A stretch of 61,641 nucleotides of DNA, taken from positions 1 to 61,641 of the forward strand of contig NZ_VUAZ01000078.1 in NCBI RefSeq assembly GCF_009296165.1. The letters are read 5' to 3'. The notes beneath the pieces were generated by a model. The model ran no database searches, was not told the DNA's origin, and worked only from the letters and a program-made list of their open reading frames with translations. A program made the position numbers and the translations under genes. The DNA is from Pseudomonas kitaguniensis (GTDB lineage: Bacteria; Pseudomonadota; Gammaproteobacteria; Pseudomonadales; Pseudomonadaceae). This document shows positions 35,394-44,065 of the stretch, piece by piece (positions within the stretch are counted from its first letter, which is position 1; every line of letters begins with the position of its first letter).

Positions 35394-36671
35394 TTAAAGG
35401 ATATTCGAGTAATCCGCCTCGATCCGGTCCAGGCTCAAGTGGTTGAGGAAGTTGGAGAAGCACATCCAAGCCGCCAATGCGTTCATGTCGCGAAACTGTT
35501 CCGGCAGGTACTTGGGCGTCACCACCAGGCCTTCATCGACCAGTTGGCGCAGGGTGCGCATGTCTTCCAGCGTGGTCTTGCCGCAGAACAGCAACGGCAC
35601 TTGTTCCAGCTTGCCTTTGCGCACGGCCAACTGAATGTAGTTGTAGACCATGATAAAGCCCTTGAGATAGGACAAATCCTTGGTAAACGGCAGCCCCGTC
35701 GGCGTCGAGCCACGGAACACGCGGCTGGCATTGCCGTAGCTTTCGGCCATTTCAAAGCCTTGTTCGCGGAAGAAATCGAACACCTGCAGGAAGTCGGCGC
35801 CCTCCTCGACCATGTGGATCGCGCGGGTGCGGTTGGTCAGTTTGCGCAGGCGGCTGGGGTAAGAGGCGAAGGTGATGATCTCCATCAAAATCGCCAGGCC
35901 TTCCTGGGTCACGGTGGACGACGGCGGGCCTTTGGAAAGGAAGGTACAGATCGGCTGGTTCTGGCCGTTGAGGGTCGTGCCGACGTGCACCAGGCCCTCG
36001 TGTACTTCCAGGGCGCGCACGTCGCGGTCGTTGAACATCGCGTCGGCGCGAATCTTGATGTAGTCGGCACCCGCCGCCGCGTCGGCAACAATACCGTCGG
36101 ACTCAAACACGCGAATGGTTTCTTCGGCCTCGCCAAATACCTTGTTCAAGCGGGTTTGCAATAAAGCCACCGCGTCCTTGGCGGTCAGGGTTTTGGCTTC
36201 GTCCTTGAGGTCGCCACGGCCGTCGATCTGGTTCAGGTAGTCGGACATCATCATGCCCAAGTCGGCCAAGGTCGGGTCGCCGGCGTGGAACGCATCCGAG
36301 GCGGCGCCGTAGAGTTCCTGGGAGATCAGGCCAAAGTCTTCGGTGCCGCGCGCTTCGAGCATGCGCACCACCATGCGATATTCGCGGCACATGCGGCGCA
36401 TGATCTGCCCCACCGGGCTGAACTGGCCGAGGCGGCGGGTGATGTCGCGCTCAATGTTCTGGAATTCCAGCTTGACCGCGCTGGAGTCAAACGACAACGG
36501 CCGGTTGAGGTAGTAGTCACGGTCCACGGCTGGCATCACTTTGCCCTTGCCCTTGAGAAACCCCTGGCGAATGCTTTCGTCCCATTTGACGGCGTCGAGC
36601 ACGCGAATCGGTGTTTGCGCCAGCACAATTCGATCGGACAAGGCGCGTATCGTCTGCTGGTAATCGTCCAC
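35394..36671 (-). CDS. Flavohemoglobin expression-modulating QEGLA-motif protein (DUF1704, metallopeptidase-like)
   Basis: A 425-aa soluble protein of the DUF1704 family, named for its TQEGLA motif (in STVTQEGLAILMEIITF). It also has an HExxxH sequence, HEGLVH, about residues 223-228, followed by the QEGLA glutamate. Eukaryotic relatives of DUF1704 (MATCAP/TMCP, recalled) are zinc tyrosine carboxypeptidases acting on tubulin, so a peptidase role is likely here despite the regulatory name. It is the third gene of a run: TetR gene, lipoprotein, this gene, with gaps of 6 and 21 bases. Confidence 0.88.
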   Translation of the reverse strand: MDDYQQTIRALSDRIVLAQTPIRVLDAVKWDESIRQGFLKGKGKVMPAVDRDYYLNRPLSFDSSAVKLEFQNIERDITRRLGQFSPVGQIMRRMCREYRMVVRMLEARGTEDFGLISQELYGAASDAFHAGDPTLADLGMMMSDYLNQIDGRGDLKDEAKTLTAKDAVALLQTRLNKVFGEAEETIRVFESDGIVADAAAGADYIKIRADAMFNDRDVRALEVHEGLVHVGTTLNGQNQPICTFLSKGPPSSTVTQEGLAILMEIITFASYPSRLRKLTNRTRAIHMVEEGADFLQVFDFFREQGFEMAESYGNASRVFRGSTPTGLPFTKDLSYLKGFIMVYNYIQLAVRKGKLEQVPLLFCGKTTLEDMRTLRQLVDEGLVVTPKYLPEQFRDMNALAAWMCFSNFLNHLSLDRIEADYSNIL

Positions 36672-36692
36672 CCGGTGCTTCCTCTTTAAACG

Positions 36693-37244
36693 TTATTTGC
36701 CCGCACGCTGGTAGCGCACGGCTTCAACGAACACATCGGCATTGGCCGGGTCATCCAGGTAGGCAAATACCTGGGCCATGGGGCTGTCGACCACTACGCC
36801 GGCGCCCTCAACGGTTTCCACAGTGCTGCCCTGCAGCGCCTGCTGGCCTATGGCTTGATGTATCTGCTCCAGATCGAGGTTATAGACCACCAAGTCGTGC
36901 TTTTCGTCGAACTCGAAGCCCGCCACAAGGTAATGCCCACCGAACCTGGCCGGCAAAGGCGCCGACAGGTACCAGCGGCTACCATGCCGCGAGACGCTGA
37001 ACAGGTATTCATCACGCTGGCCCGGCTTGGCTTCAGGGTAGCTCACGGCTTTGTAACGGTGGTCACCGGCACGCGTGATTTGCAGGTTGAGCGGCTCGCC
37101 CCAGGCATTTTTGCTCGCCCAATGGCCGAGCAGTTCATCCGGCGCGGCCTCATGGGCCGGCAGCGGGTGCTTGAACGTCACCAGGCAACCGCTGAGCCAC
37201 ATGAACGACAACGCGATTACCGCAACACGCCAGGCTTTCATCAC
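36693..37244 (-). CDS. Hypothetical lipoprotein (PA3698-like)
   Basis: A 183-aa protein with a lipoprotein signal (MWLSGC, Cys at about residue 20). The mature part is predicted beta-rich (ELLGHWASKNAWGEPLNLQI, then REYLFSVSR-like blocks) and ends in DDPANADVFVEAVRYQRA. I do not recognise a fold with certainty; it resembles small lipocalin-like envelope lipoproteins. It lies six bases after the TetR gene and 21 before the QEGLA gene. Confidence 0.75.
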   Translation of the reverse strand: MMKAWRVAVIALSFMWLSGCLVTFKHPLPAHEAAPDELLGHWASKNAWGEPLNLQITRAGDHRYKAVSYPEAKPGQRDEYLFSVSRHGSRWYLSAPLPARFGGHYLVAGFEFDEKHDLVVYNLDLEQIHQAIGQQALQGSTVETVEGAGVVVDSPMAQVFAYLDDPANADVFVEAVRYQRAGK

Positions 37245-37250
37245 ATACCC

Positions 37251-37976
37251 CTATACCGAGGCCAACACCAAATGCATGTAACGCTTGAGAATCTCAAGCA
37301 TCTCCTCACCGGTCAAAGGCTCCTGGCCACCCAGCAGGCACTGATATTCCATCCGACCGATTATCGCCGTCAACACTTTGGCATCCTGTTGCGGCTCGCG
37401 CGAACCCAATACCTTGAAAAACTGCTCGGTGCCTTGCAACAGAATCTGTTGATGGGAGCGCACCAGTTCGGCCAGGCGCGGGTTCAACAGGGCTTCCTGG
37501 CGAAAAGCCTGCTCAGCCATCAGGTGTTCACGCCGGTTGGTCAGTTGGCGCAGCACATAGTCGGCCGTGAGCCGCGCAATGTCATCGGCCAACTGCGCGC
37601 GCGACTGCGGGCCGCCGTCGCCATAGGCGACCATCTCGCGCAGCAGGCCTTCGTTGCGCACCCACAGCTTGCCCATGAAGGCGGCGCTGCGCTCTACATA
37701 TTGGGCGAAGGTGTCGGTGAGCAAGTCGTCGATGTCTTTGAAGTAGTAGGTGGTGGCCGACAACGGCACACCCGCCTCCGCCGCCACCGCGCGATGGCGT
37801 ACGGCGCGCACGCCATCACGCACCACAATGCGCATGGCCGCATCGAGAATCTCTTGCCTGCGCTGCTCGCTGCCCCGGCGGCTGGCCTTGCGGCCCTGGT
37901 ACTGGACGCTTTCAGCCACGGCCGCGGCAATGCCGGCGGCGCCTTCTTGAGCCATTACGCGGTTCACGACACCCAT
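37251..37976 (-). CDS. TetR-family regulator (PA3699-like)
   Basis: A roughly 241-aa TetR-family protein with a 35-residue N-terminal tail before the helix-turn-helix (RRQEILDAAMRIVVRDGVRA, then GVPLSATTYYFKDIDDLLTD). The C-terminal domain resembles the large-subunit ligand domains of this family. It heads the small operon with the lipoprotein and QEGLA genes and may regulate it. The start is unsure: ATG at 37976 directly abuts an AAGG sequence, while a GTG at 37967 is better spaced from AAGGA. Target and ligand are unknown. Confidence 0.83.
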   Translation of the reverse strand: MGVVNRVMAQEGAAGIAAAVAESVQYQGRKASRRGSEQRRQEILDAAMRIVVRDGVRAVRHRAVAAEAGVPLSATTYYFKDIDDLLTDTFAQYVERSAAFMGKLWVRNEGLLREMVAYGDGGPQSRAQLADDIARLTADYVLRQLTNRREHLMAEQAFRQEALLNPRLAELVRSHQQILLQGTEQFFKVLGSREPQQDAKVLTAIIGRMEYQCLLGGQEPLTGEEMLEILKRYMHLVLASV

Positions 37977-38030
37977 CCTTGAAAAGATCAAAACCTGGCG
38001 CTGTTTGCTTGACGCTTAAAGACGCCACAT

Positions 38031-38058
38031 AAAAAAGCCGCCTTATAAAAGGCGGCTT
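38031..38058 (-). terminator. Rho-independent terminator after lysS
   Basis: AAGCCGCC and GGCGGCTT pair around a short A/T loop. On the minus strand the stem is followed by TTTTTTAT, just past the lysS stop. Confidence 0.88.
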
Positions 38059-38073
38059 CGGATTTCGCTACGG

Positions 38074-39572
38074 TTACGCTTGTGGCCGCATGTGCGGGAA
38101 CAAGATCACGTCGCGGATCGACGGCGAGTTGGTCAGCAACATCACCAGGCGGTCGATGCCGATACCTTCACCGGCCGTCGGCGGCATGCCGTACTCCAGG
38201 GCGCGCACAAAGTCGGCGTCGTAGTGCATGGCTTCATCGTCGCCGGCGTCCTTGTCGGCCACCTGCGCCATGAAGCGCTCGGCCTGGTCTTCGGCGTCGT
38301 TAAGCTCGGAGTAGGCGTTGGCGATTTCGCGGCCGCCGATGAACAGCTCGAAACGGTCGGTGACGTTCGGGTTGTCATCGTTGCGACGGGCCAGCGGCGA
38401 CACTTCGAACGGGTACTGGGTAATGAAGTGCGGCTGTTCGAGCTTGTGCTCCACCAGCTCTTCGAAAATCATCACCTGCAATTTACCCAAGCCTTCGAAG
38501 CCCAGCACCTTGGCGCCGGCTTTTTTAGCGATAGCGCGAGCCTTGTCGATGTCGGTCAGGTCGTCAGCGCTCAGCTCGGGGTTGTACTTGAGGATCGAAT
38601 CGAACACCGACAAACGCACGAACGGCTCGCCGAAGTGGAACACCTTGTCGCCGTACGGCACGTCGGTAGTACCGAGTACAAGCTGCGCGAGTTCGCGGAA
38701 CAGCTCTTCGGTCAGGTCATGTTGTCTTCATAGTCGGCGTAAGCCTGGTAGAACTCCAACATGGTGAATTCAGGGTTGTGACGCGTCGAAACGCCTTCGT
38801 TACGGAAGTTACGGTTGATCTCGAAAACTTTTTCGAAACCGCCGACCACCAGGCGCTTGAGGTACAGCTCCGGCGCAATGCGCAAGAACATTTCCAGGTC
38901 CAGCGCGTTGTGGTGGGTCTCGAAAGGCTTGGCTGCGGCACCACCGGGGATGGTTTGCAGCATCGGCGTTTCGACTTCGAGAAAATCTCGCTGCATCAGG
39001 AAGCTGCGGATGTGGGCGATGACTTGCGAACGCACGCGGAACGTTTGGCGTACGTCTTCGTTGACGATCAGGTCAACGTAGCGCTGGCGGTAACGCTGCT
39101 CGGTGTCGGTCAGGCCGTGGTGCTTGTCGGGCAGTGGGCGCAGGGATTTGGTCAGCAGGCGCACGCTGGTCATTTCAACGTACAGGTCGCCCTTGCCGGA
39201 GCGCGCCAGGGTGCCTTCTGCTGCAATGATGTCGCCCATGTCCCAGGTTTTCACCGAGGCCAGGGTTTCTTCCGGCAACGTTTTGCGGTTGACGTAGACC
39301 TGGATGCGCCCGGACATGTCCTGGATCACCATGAACGAGCCACGGTTGAGCATGATGCGACCTGCCACCTTGACCGGGATCGCAGCCTCTGCCAGCTCTT
39401 CCTTGGTCTTGTCCGCGTAGGTTTTCTGCAAGTCTGCGCAGTAAGCGTCGCGGCGGAAGTCGTTGGGGAAGGCATTGCCCTTGGCGCGCTCGGCAGCAAG
39501 CTTTTCCTTGCGCAGGGCGATCAGGGAGTTTTCTTCCTGTTGCAGGGCCTGGTCGAGTTGTTGGTCGCTCAT
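38074..39572 (-). pseudogene. lysS: Lysyl-tRNA synthetase, interrupted by a 1-base deletion
   Basis: LysS charges tRNA-Lys and is normally essential. The N-terminal piece (39572 to 38712) carries the OB-fold anticodon-binding domain and motif 1-2 regions, ending YADYEDNM; the C-terminal piece (from 38661 in the other frame) carries [13 protein letters not shown] through [20 protein letters not shown] (motif 3). The minus strand reads AACATGACCTGACC where AACATGGACCTGACC would give NMDLTEELF, so one G is missing beside 38717-38718. Corrected length is 499 aa. No second lysyl-tRNA synthetase is in the window. I expect a sequencing error and an intact gene in the organism. Confidence 0.93.
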
Positions 39573-39667
39573 GTCTTTAAATTTTCCATCAGGTTCGTTG
39601 TCCCCGGCCTGCGGCCGGGGATCGTCCGGCGAGGAACTAGGCGTCCCCCCGGCGCTTGCAGTCTTTT

Positions 39668-40763
39668 TTACAGGCCCGATTTCAGGCTGGCTTCCAGGTA
39701 TTCGTCGATATCACCGTCGAGCACCTTGTCGCAATCGCTGCGTTCGATGTTAGTGCGCAGATCCTTGATCCGCGACGCATCAAGCACATACGAACGGATC
39801 TGGTGACCCCAGCCAATATCCGACTTGGTGTCTTCCAGCGCCTGGGAAGCGGCGTTGCGCTTCTGCATTTCCTGCTCGTACAACTTGGCCCGCAGCATTT
39901 TCATGGCGGTGTCCTTGTTCGCGTGCTGGGAACGTTCGTTCTGGCAACTGACCACCGTGTTGGTCGGCACGTGAGTAATACGTACCGCCGAGTCGGTGGT
40001 GTTTACGTGCTGACCACCGGCACCGGAGGAGCGGTAGGTGTCGATGCGCAGGTCGGCCGGGTTGATCTCGATTTCGACCTTGTCATCGATCTCTGGCGAG
40101 ACGAACACCGCAGAGAACGAGGTGTGGCGACGGTTGCCGGAGTCGAACGGGCTCTTGCGCACCAAGCGGTGCACGCCGATCTCGGTACGCAACCAGCCAA
40201 ACGCGTATTCGCCCTTGATGTGCACGGTCGCGCCCTTGATACCGGCGACTTCACCAGCCGACAGTTCCATGATGGTCGCGTCGAAGCCGCGTTTGTCGGC
40301 CCAGCGCAGGTACATGCGCAACAAGATGTTGGCCCAGTCCTGGGCTTCGGTGCCGCCGGAACCGGCCTGGATGTCCAGGTAGGCGTTGTTCGGGTCCATT
40401 TCGTGGCTGAACATGCGGCGAAATTCAAGCTTGGCGAGGTTTTCCTCGAGACGGGCCAGCTCGGCGACGACATCGCCCACTGCGCCTTCGTCGTTTTCTT
40501 CAACGGCCATGTCCAGCAGGTCGCGGCAATCGCCCAGACCGGTGTTCAATTCGTCGAGCGTATCGACGATCAGCGCCAGCGCAGCGCGCTCGCGGCCCAG
40601 TTCCTGGGCGTATTCAGGTTTGTTCCAGACAGCCGGATCTTCAAGCTCGCGATTGACTTCGGTCAGACGCTCATGCTTTTGATCGTAGTCAAAGATACCC
40701 CCGAATAGTTTCGGAGCGCTCGGACAGGTCCTTGATGGTGTTAAGGATCGGGTTGATTTCCAT
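39668..40763 (-). CDS. prfB: Peptide chain release factor 2, expressed by programmed +1 frameshift
   Basis: RF2 ends translation at UGA and UAA. The gene starts at 40763 ([20 protein letters not shown]) and meets an in-frame TGA at 40691-40689 after codon 24. Reading resumes in the +1 frame ([12 protein letters not shown]) to give 364 aa. The GGQ peptidyl-transfer motif is in [14 protein letters not shown], and the SPF stop-recognition motif is in the KSPFDSGN segment. The frameshift is the classic self-regulation: when RF2 is scarce, ribosomes pause at UGA and shift. It lies just upstream of lysS in the same direction, a common pairing. Confidence 0.96.
40685..40705 (-). promoter_or_regulatory. 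Programmed +1 frameshift site of prfB
   Basis: On the minus strand the sequence is GGGGGTATCTTTGAC: an internal Shine-Dalgarno-like G-run, the slippery CTT codon, the stop TGA and a following C. This is the canonical bacterial RF2 arrangement. Confidence 0.95.
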
Positions 40764-41297
40764 GGCGGGCAGCACTCGTTGGCGAACTTTTGAAAGCCTG
40801 CGAGTATAACGACAAACGGGCGGCAGCGGCAGCCCGCTTGGTCAAATACGCCAAGACGGCGCAGCCCTCTTTGAAGCAGAGCGGTCAGCGAAAGCTGAGC
40901 TTGCCAGCGACGGGCAGTGCTTCAGATAGCTGACTCAACCTCTAACGCCTGCCAAAAAACATACCGTTCATCTGTTTAGCAAAAAAATCAAGATCAATAA
41001 AAACCAACGCATAGAGCACTTATAAAAAAATACAGCCAAAACCGACTTTAATAAAAACAGTCAGTTAAACATCACACAAAACGTCTTAGGACGTTACTTA
41101 CAAACAAGCAAGAACATTAACACTCAAGCATCAGACCCGTCTTACAAAGCTTCCCACCCACTTCAAAGCATATCAAAAAGCCAGCTACTTGCGCTCTTAT
41201 TGAACTTAATTAAGTTAAGCCATAGCGACGTACGTATTACGTGTTCGTCAGCGCACGCACGCCTACACATTAGATCACTCCAAAAGGGAGAGACAAC
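40764..41297. other. AT-rich leader before the bacteriocin gene
   Basis: About 530 bases with no convincing gene, clearly lower in GC than the flanks, consistent with imported DNA. AACTTAATTAAGTT at 41203-41216 is a perfect 14-base palindrome about 80 bases before the bacteriocin ATG and could be an operator. I find no recognisable LexA or PrtN (P-box) site. GGGAGAG serves as the RBS at the right end. Confidence 0.55.
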
Positions 41298-43595
41298 ATG
41301 GCACAACAAGGGTGGCAACCCGGGCAGCCTTTAGAAATAAAACCAACGATAATAACGGCCGGAAGGCGAAACACTTATTGGGGCGGCGAAGGCGGTGGTT
41401 ACAGTGGGAACGGCGATGGTTGGGGCCTTCAGGAAGGACCGCGTCGAGGCGAGGGCGACCCGACCAGATTCAAGCAGTTCGACTTCCCCAGCACCACAGC
41501 GGATTTCATTGGAGAGCAAAAATACAACCAATCCTTGATTGATGCAGCGTACAGCAAGCGATTTGCAACGCTCAATATTCAGACCGAGCGCGAACTCGAA
41601 GAGCAGCAGCACGCCGGGAAGGCTGAGCAACCACTCACCGAAAGAGAGTCAGCAGTTCTAGATCAAAAAATCGCATTAACATTCATCCATGCCAAAAAAA
41701 CCACCTACAACAACACCGCTCCGGTGATGTATGGCCTCTATGACCAGAACCCATTTTACCTAATGGAAAATTTAACAACTACAAAGCTGCGCGAAACGCT
41801 TGCGGGTTCTGACCCGATAACAAAACTGGCCGATACTTACACGCTTTACGACGCCGTCTGGACGGCCGCACAAGAGCTGAAGGCACTTTCACTTTCTATA
41901 GAAATAGTGGCAGAAAAACTTTCAATGCTGGCGGAAAACCGGAAGCAGTTGGAGGCATCCATTACCGAGACGGAGCCTGCTTGGTCAAACCTACAAAATG
42001 AATACCTTAAAACCCTGGCAGTTGAGTTGGACATTTACGTTCAATTACTGCCCGAGTTTTTGCAGGTCGAATTGGCCTCCCTTGCGGATTCTATCGTTGG
42101 CTTGCCACCCGACCAAACCCTCATGCTTTACAAAAACACGCTGGACAAAATGATCGAAGACACGATGGCTGCTATCAGGCCTGTTGACCCCCCACTCGCC
42201 CGTAACCGCAATGGGCTCATCATTTACTATCCCGCAACCAATCCACTGGTTACACCGCCTCTGAGCAAACCCGAGCTTGAGGGGCTCAAACAGCTCATTT
42301 ATCTGCAGCAGAATACCGCGCTTGGGGTGAGATGGCTCAGCCATCACGACTTTGTGCTGAAGTCAGAGTCCGTCAGGTATCTGATCAACGCTTCGAATGC
42401 GCTCGGCGATCTTACAGAACGCGCGCAAGAGATAGCAGCAGCGTTGGCGCGTATTGATTCGGGACGAGAGGAAAATACATTCCGCACGTCGGTCTCAACC
42501 GCCGCGACTCAAGCGGTGGTCATGACCTCAGTAGGAACCATTGCTACAACAGAAGGAATTACAGTCACTCTCCAAGCCGCAATTCGCGCGGCAGTAGTCG
42601 CATTGGCAGAATTCGCAGCCAGTAGCGCAAGCGGCTTGTTTATCGGGGTCTCTGCTCTGATCTATTCACCCAAACTGGCCAACGGCGAACTTCCTGAGCG
42701 ATATGCACTGGGCATTCCAGTTTCAAACTTTGTGACAGACCTCAACGAGTCAACGATAACCGCCGCAGTCAAGGGCACTGTCGACCTTGCGGTTCGAATG
42801 AGTTCGAAGACGGCTGCAGATGGGCGGTCTGAAGTCTTTGTGGTCCATACCGACGGCATAAGCGTGCCCTCTAAGGTCAGGGTGGTTGCTGCAACCTATG
42901 ATTCAGCACAGAAGAAGTACACCGTCACTACAAATGATGTTCCACCCAGAACGTTAACGTGGACACCTATCGTTGATCCCGGGGACAGCTCAACAACACT
43001 GCCCGTTGATCAGCCGGAGCCGCACGTTTACGCGGGTGCTACGGTCACTCCGGTTGAGGGCAGAATTGATTGGTTTCCGGGAATCAGCGCCGCAAGCTTT
43101 GATGACTTCATAACGATATTCCCCACCGATTCAGGATTGCCTCCTATCTATCTGATGTTCAGGGATAGGCGTGAGGATCCGGGGGTGGCAACGGGTGATG
43201 GACAACTCGTGACAGGTGTTTGGCTGGGAACCGCTCCTGGGAATGAAGGAGCTTCTATCCCATTGCAAGTGGCTGACCAACTGAGAGGCAGAACATTCAA
43301 AAACTGGAGGGAGTTTCGAGAAGCGCTTTGGAAAACTGTAAGTGCTGACCTACTATTAATGAGCGATTTCCTGCCGCACAACAAGTACATTGCAAGTCAA
43401 GGGCTATCCCCCTATGCTCCACTTGAAGAGCATTTGGGTGAAAACAAAAAATTTGAAATCCATCATGTTATACCCCTGGAGTACGGTGGCGAGCTATACA
43501 ACATCGACAACCTTATAATCGTCACGCCCAGAAGACACGCGGAGCTGCACCGCGCACTTCGACTTGAAAAAGGGAGGACCCATCATGAAGCATAA
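41298..43595 (+). CDS. S-type bacteriocin with HNH nuclease domain
   Basis: A 765-aa colicin/S-pyocin-type protein that should kill related bacteria by cutting DNA. The N-terminal part (GGEGGGYSGNGDGWG) is the glycine-rich receptor/translocation type. A long helical middle (about residues 110-430) includes a hydrophobic stretch. The S-type pyocin domain (about 560-690) has FPTDSGLPPIYLMFRDRRED, then TFKNWREFREALWKTV. The C-terminal HNH nuclease (about 719-757) has EIHHVIPLEYGGELYNIDNL and TPRRHAELH. Its last 11 bases overlap the immunity gene. The block is AT-richer than its neighbours and is inserted between prfB and wspR. Confidence 0.92.
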   Translation: MAQQGWQPGQPLEIKPTIITAGRRNTYWGGEGGGYSGNGDGWGLQEGPRRGEGDPTRFKQFDFPSTTADFIGEQKYNQSLIDAAYSKRFATLNIQTERELEEQQHAGKAEQPLTERESAVLDQKIALTFIHAKKTTYNNTAPVMYGLYDQNPFYLMENLTTTKLRETLAGSDPITKLADTYTLYDAVWTAAQELKALSLSIEIVAEKLSMLAENRKQLEASITETEPAWSNLQNEYLKTLAVELDIYVQLLPEFLQVELASLADSIVGLPPDQTLMLYKNTLDKMIEDTMAAIRPVDPPLARNRNGLIIYYPATNPLVTPPLSKPELEGLKQLIYLQQNTALGVRWLSHHDFVLKSESVRYLINASNALGDLTERAQEIAAALARIDSGREENTFRTSVSTAATQAVVMTSVGTIATTEGITVTLQAAIRAAVVALAEFAASSASGLFIGVSALIYSPKLANGELPERYALGIPVSNFVTDLNESTITAAVKGTVDLAVRMSSKTAADGRSEVFVVHTDGISVPSKVRVVAATYDSAQKKYTVTTNDVPPRTLTWTPIVDPGDSSTTLPVDQPEPHVYAGATVTPVEGRIDWFPGISAASFDDFITIFPTDSGLPPIYLMFRDRREDPGVATGDGQLVTGVWLGTAPGNEGASIPLQVADQLRGRTFKNWREFREALWKTVSADLLLMSDFLPHNKYIASQGLSPYAPLEEHLGENKKFEIHHVIPLEYGGELYNIDNLIIVTPRRHAELHRALRLEKGRTHHEA

Positions 43596-43857
43596 AGAAA
43601 AATTGGAAGACTACACAGAAAGAGAGTTCCTCGAGTTCCTTAATTCTTTTTTTGAAAATAACTCAGGAGCCGAGGGAGACAAGCTTGAAGAATATCTGGA
43701 TAACTGGCTAAAACAGTTTGAAATACTAGTAGACCATCCAAAAAAGAGCGATATAGTTTTTTATCCAGAGACTGGATACGAAGGCACTGAAGGAATTTTA
43801 AGATTTGTCAAAGAGTGGCTAAGTGCGAATGCCAAGCCGGGTTTTAAAGCAGAATAA
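43585..43857 (+). CDS. Colicin/pyocin DNase immunity protein (Im9-like)
   Basis: A 90-aa acidic protein of the colicin E2/E8/E9-type immunity family. YTEREFLEFLNSFF corresponds to helix I, HPKKSDIVFYPE to the conserved helix III region (the SD and YP residues that contact the nuclease), and GILRFVKEWLSANAKPGFK to the family C-terminus. The ATG at 43585 follows GGAGG, which lies inside the end of the bacteriocin gene; the genes overlap by 11 bases, so toxin and protector are co-expressed. Confidence 0.93.
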   Translation: MKHKEKLEDYTEREFLEFLNSFFENNSGAEGDKLEEYLDNWLKQFEILVDHPKKSDIVFYPETGYEGTEGILRFVKEWLSANAKPGFKAE

Positions 43858-43960
43858 CGTACTCAATAAACCTCCGTCATCAATTCAATACTGCTGGCGG
43901 ACTTTTTCGTTCAATAACACAGCATTTTTACTTAGCTAGCAACCATCCTGAAGATCCAAT

Positions 43961-44041
43961 GTGGCGGCTTGCTCGCGATAGCGGTGTGTCAGTCAACGCA
44001 CGGGTTGAATGAAAGACCATCGCGAGCAAGCCCGCTCCCAC
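43961..44041. repeat. REPIN-like element
   Basis: Right arm CGCGAGCAAGCCCGCTCCCA is intact; the left arm (GTGGCGGCTTGCTCGCGATA) has lost part of its start. It lies between the bacteriocin unit and wspR. Confidence 0.75.
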
Positions 44042-44065
44042 CGTTGAAGTGGGTGCGGCGTTGGG

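Noticed and set aside
40685..40705. prfB frameshift as another sequencing error
   Set aside because: The G-run, CTT and TGA-C context is the conserved programmed frameshift site.
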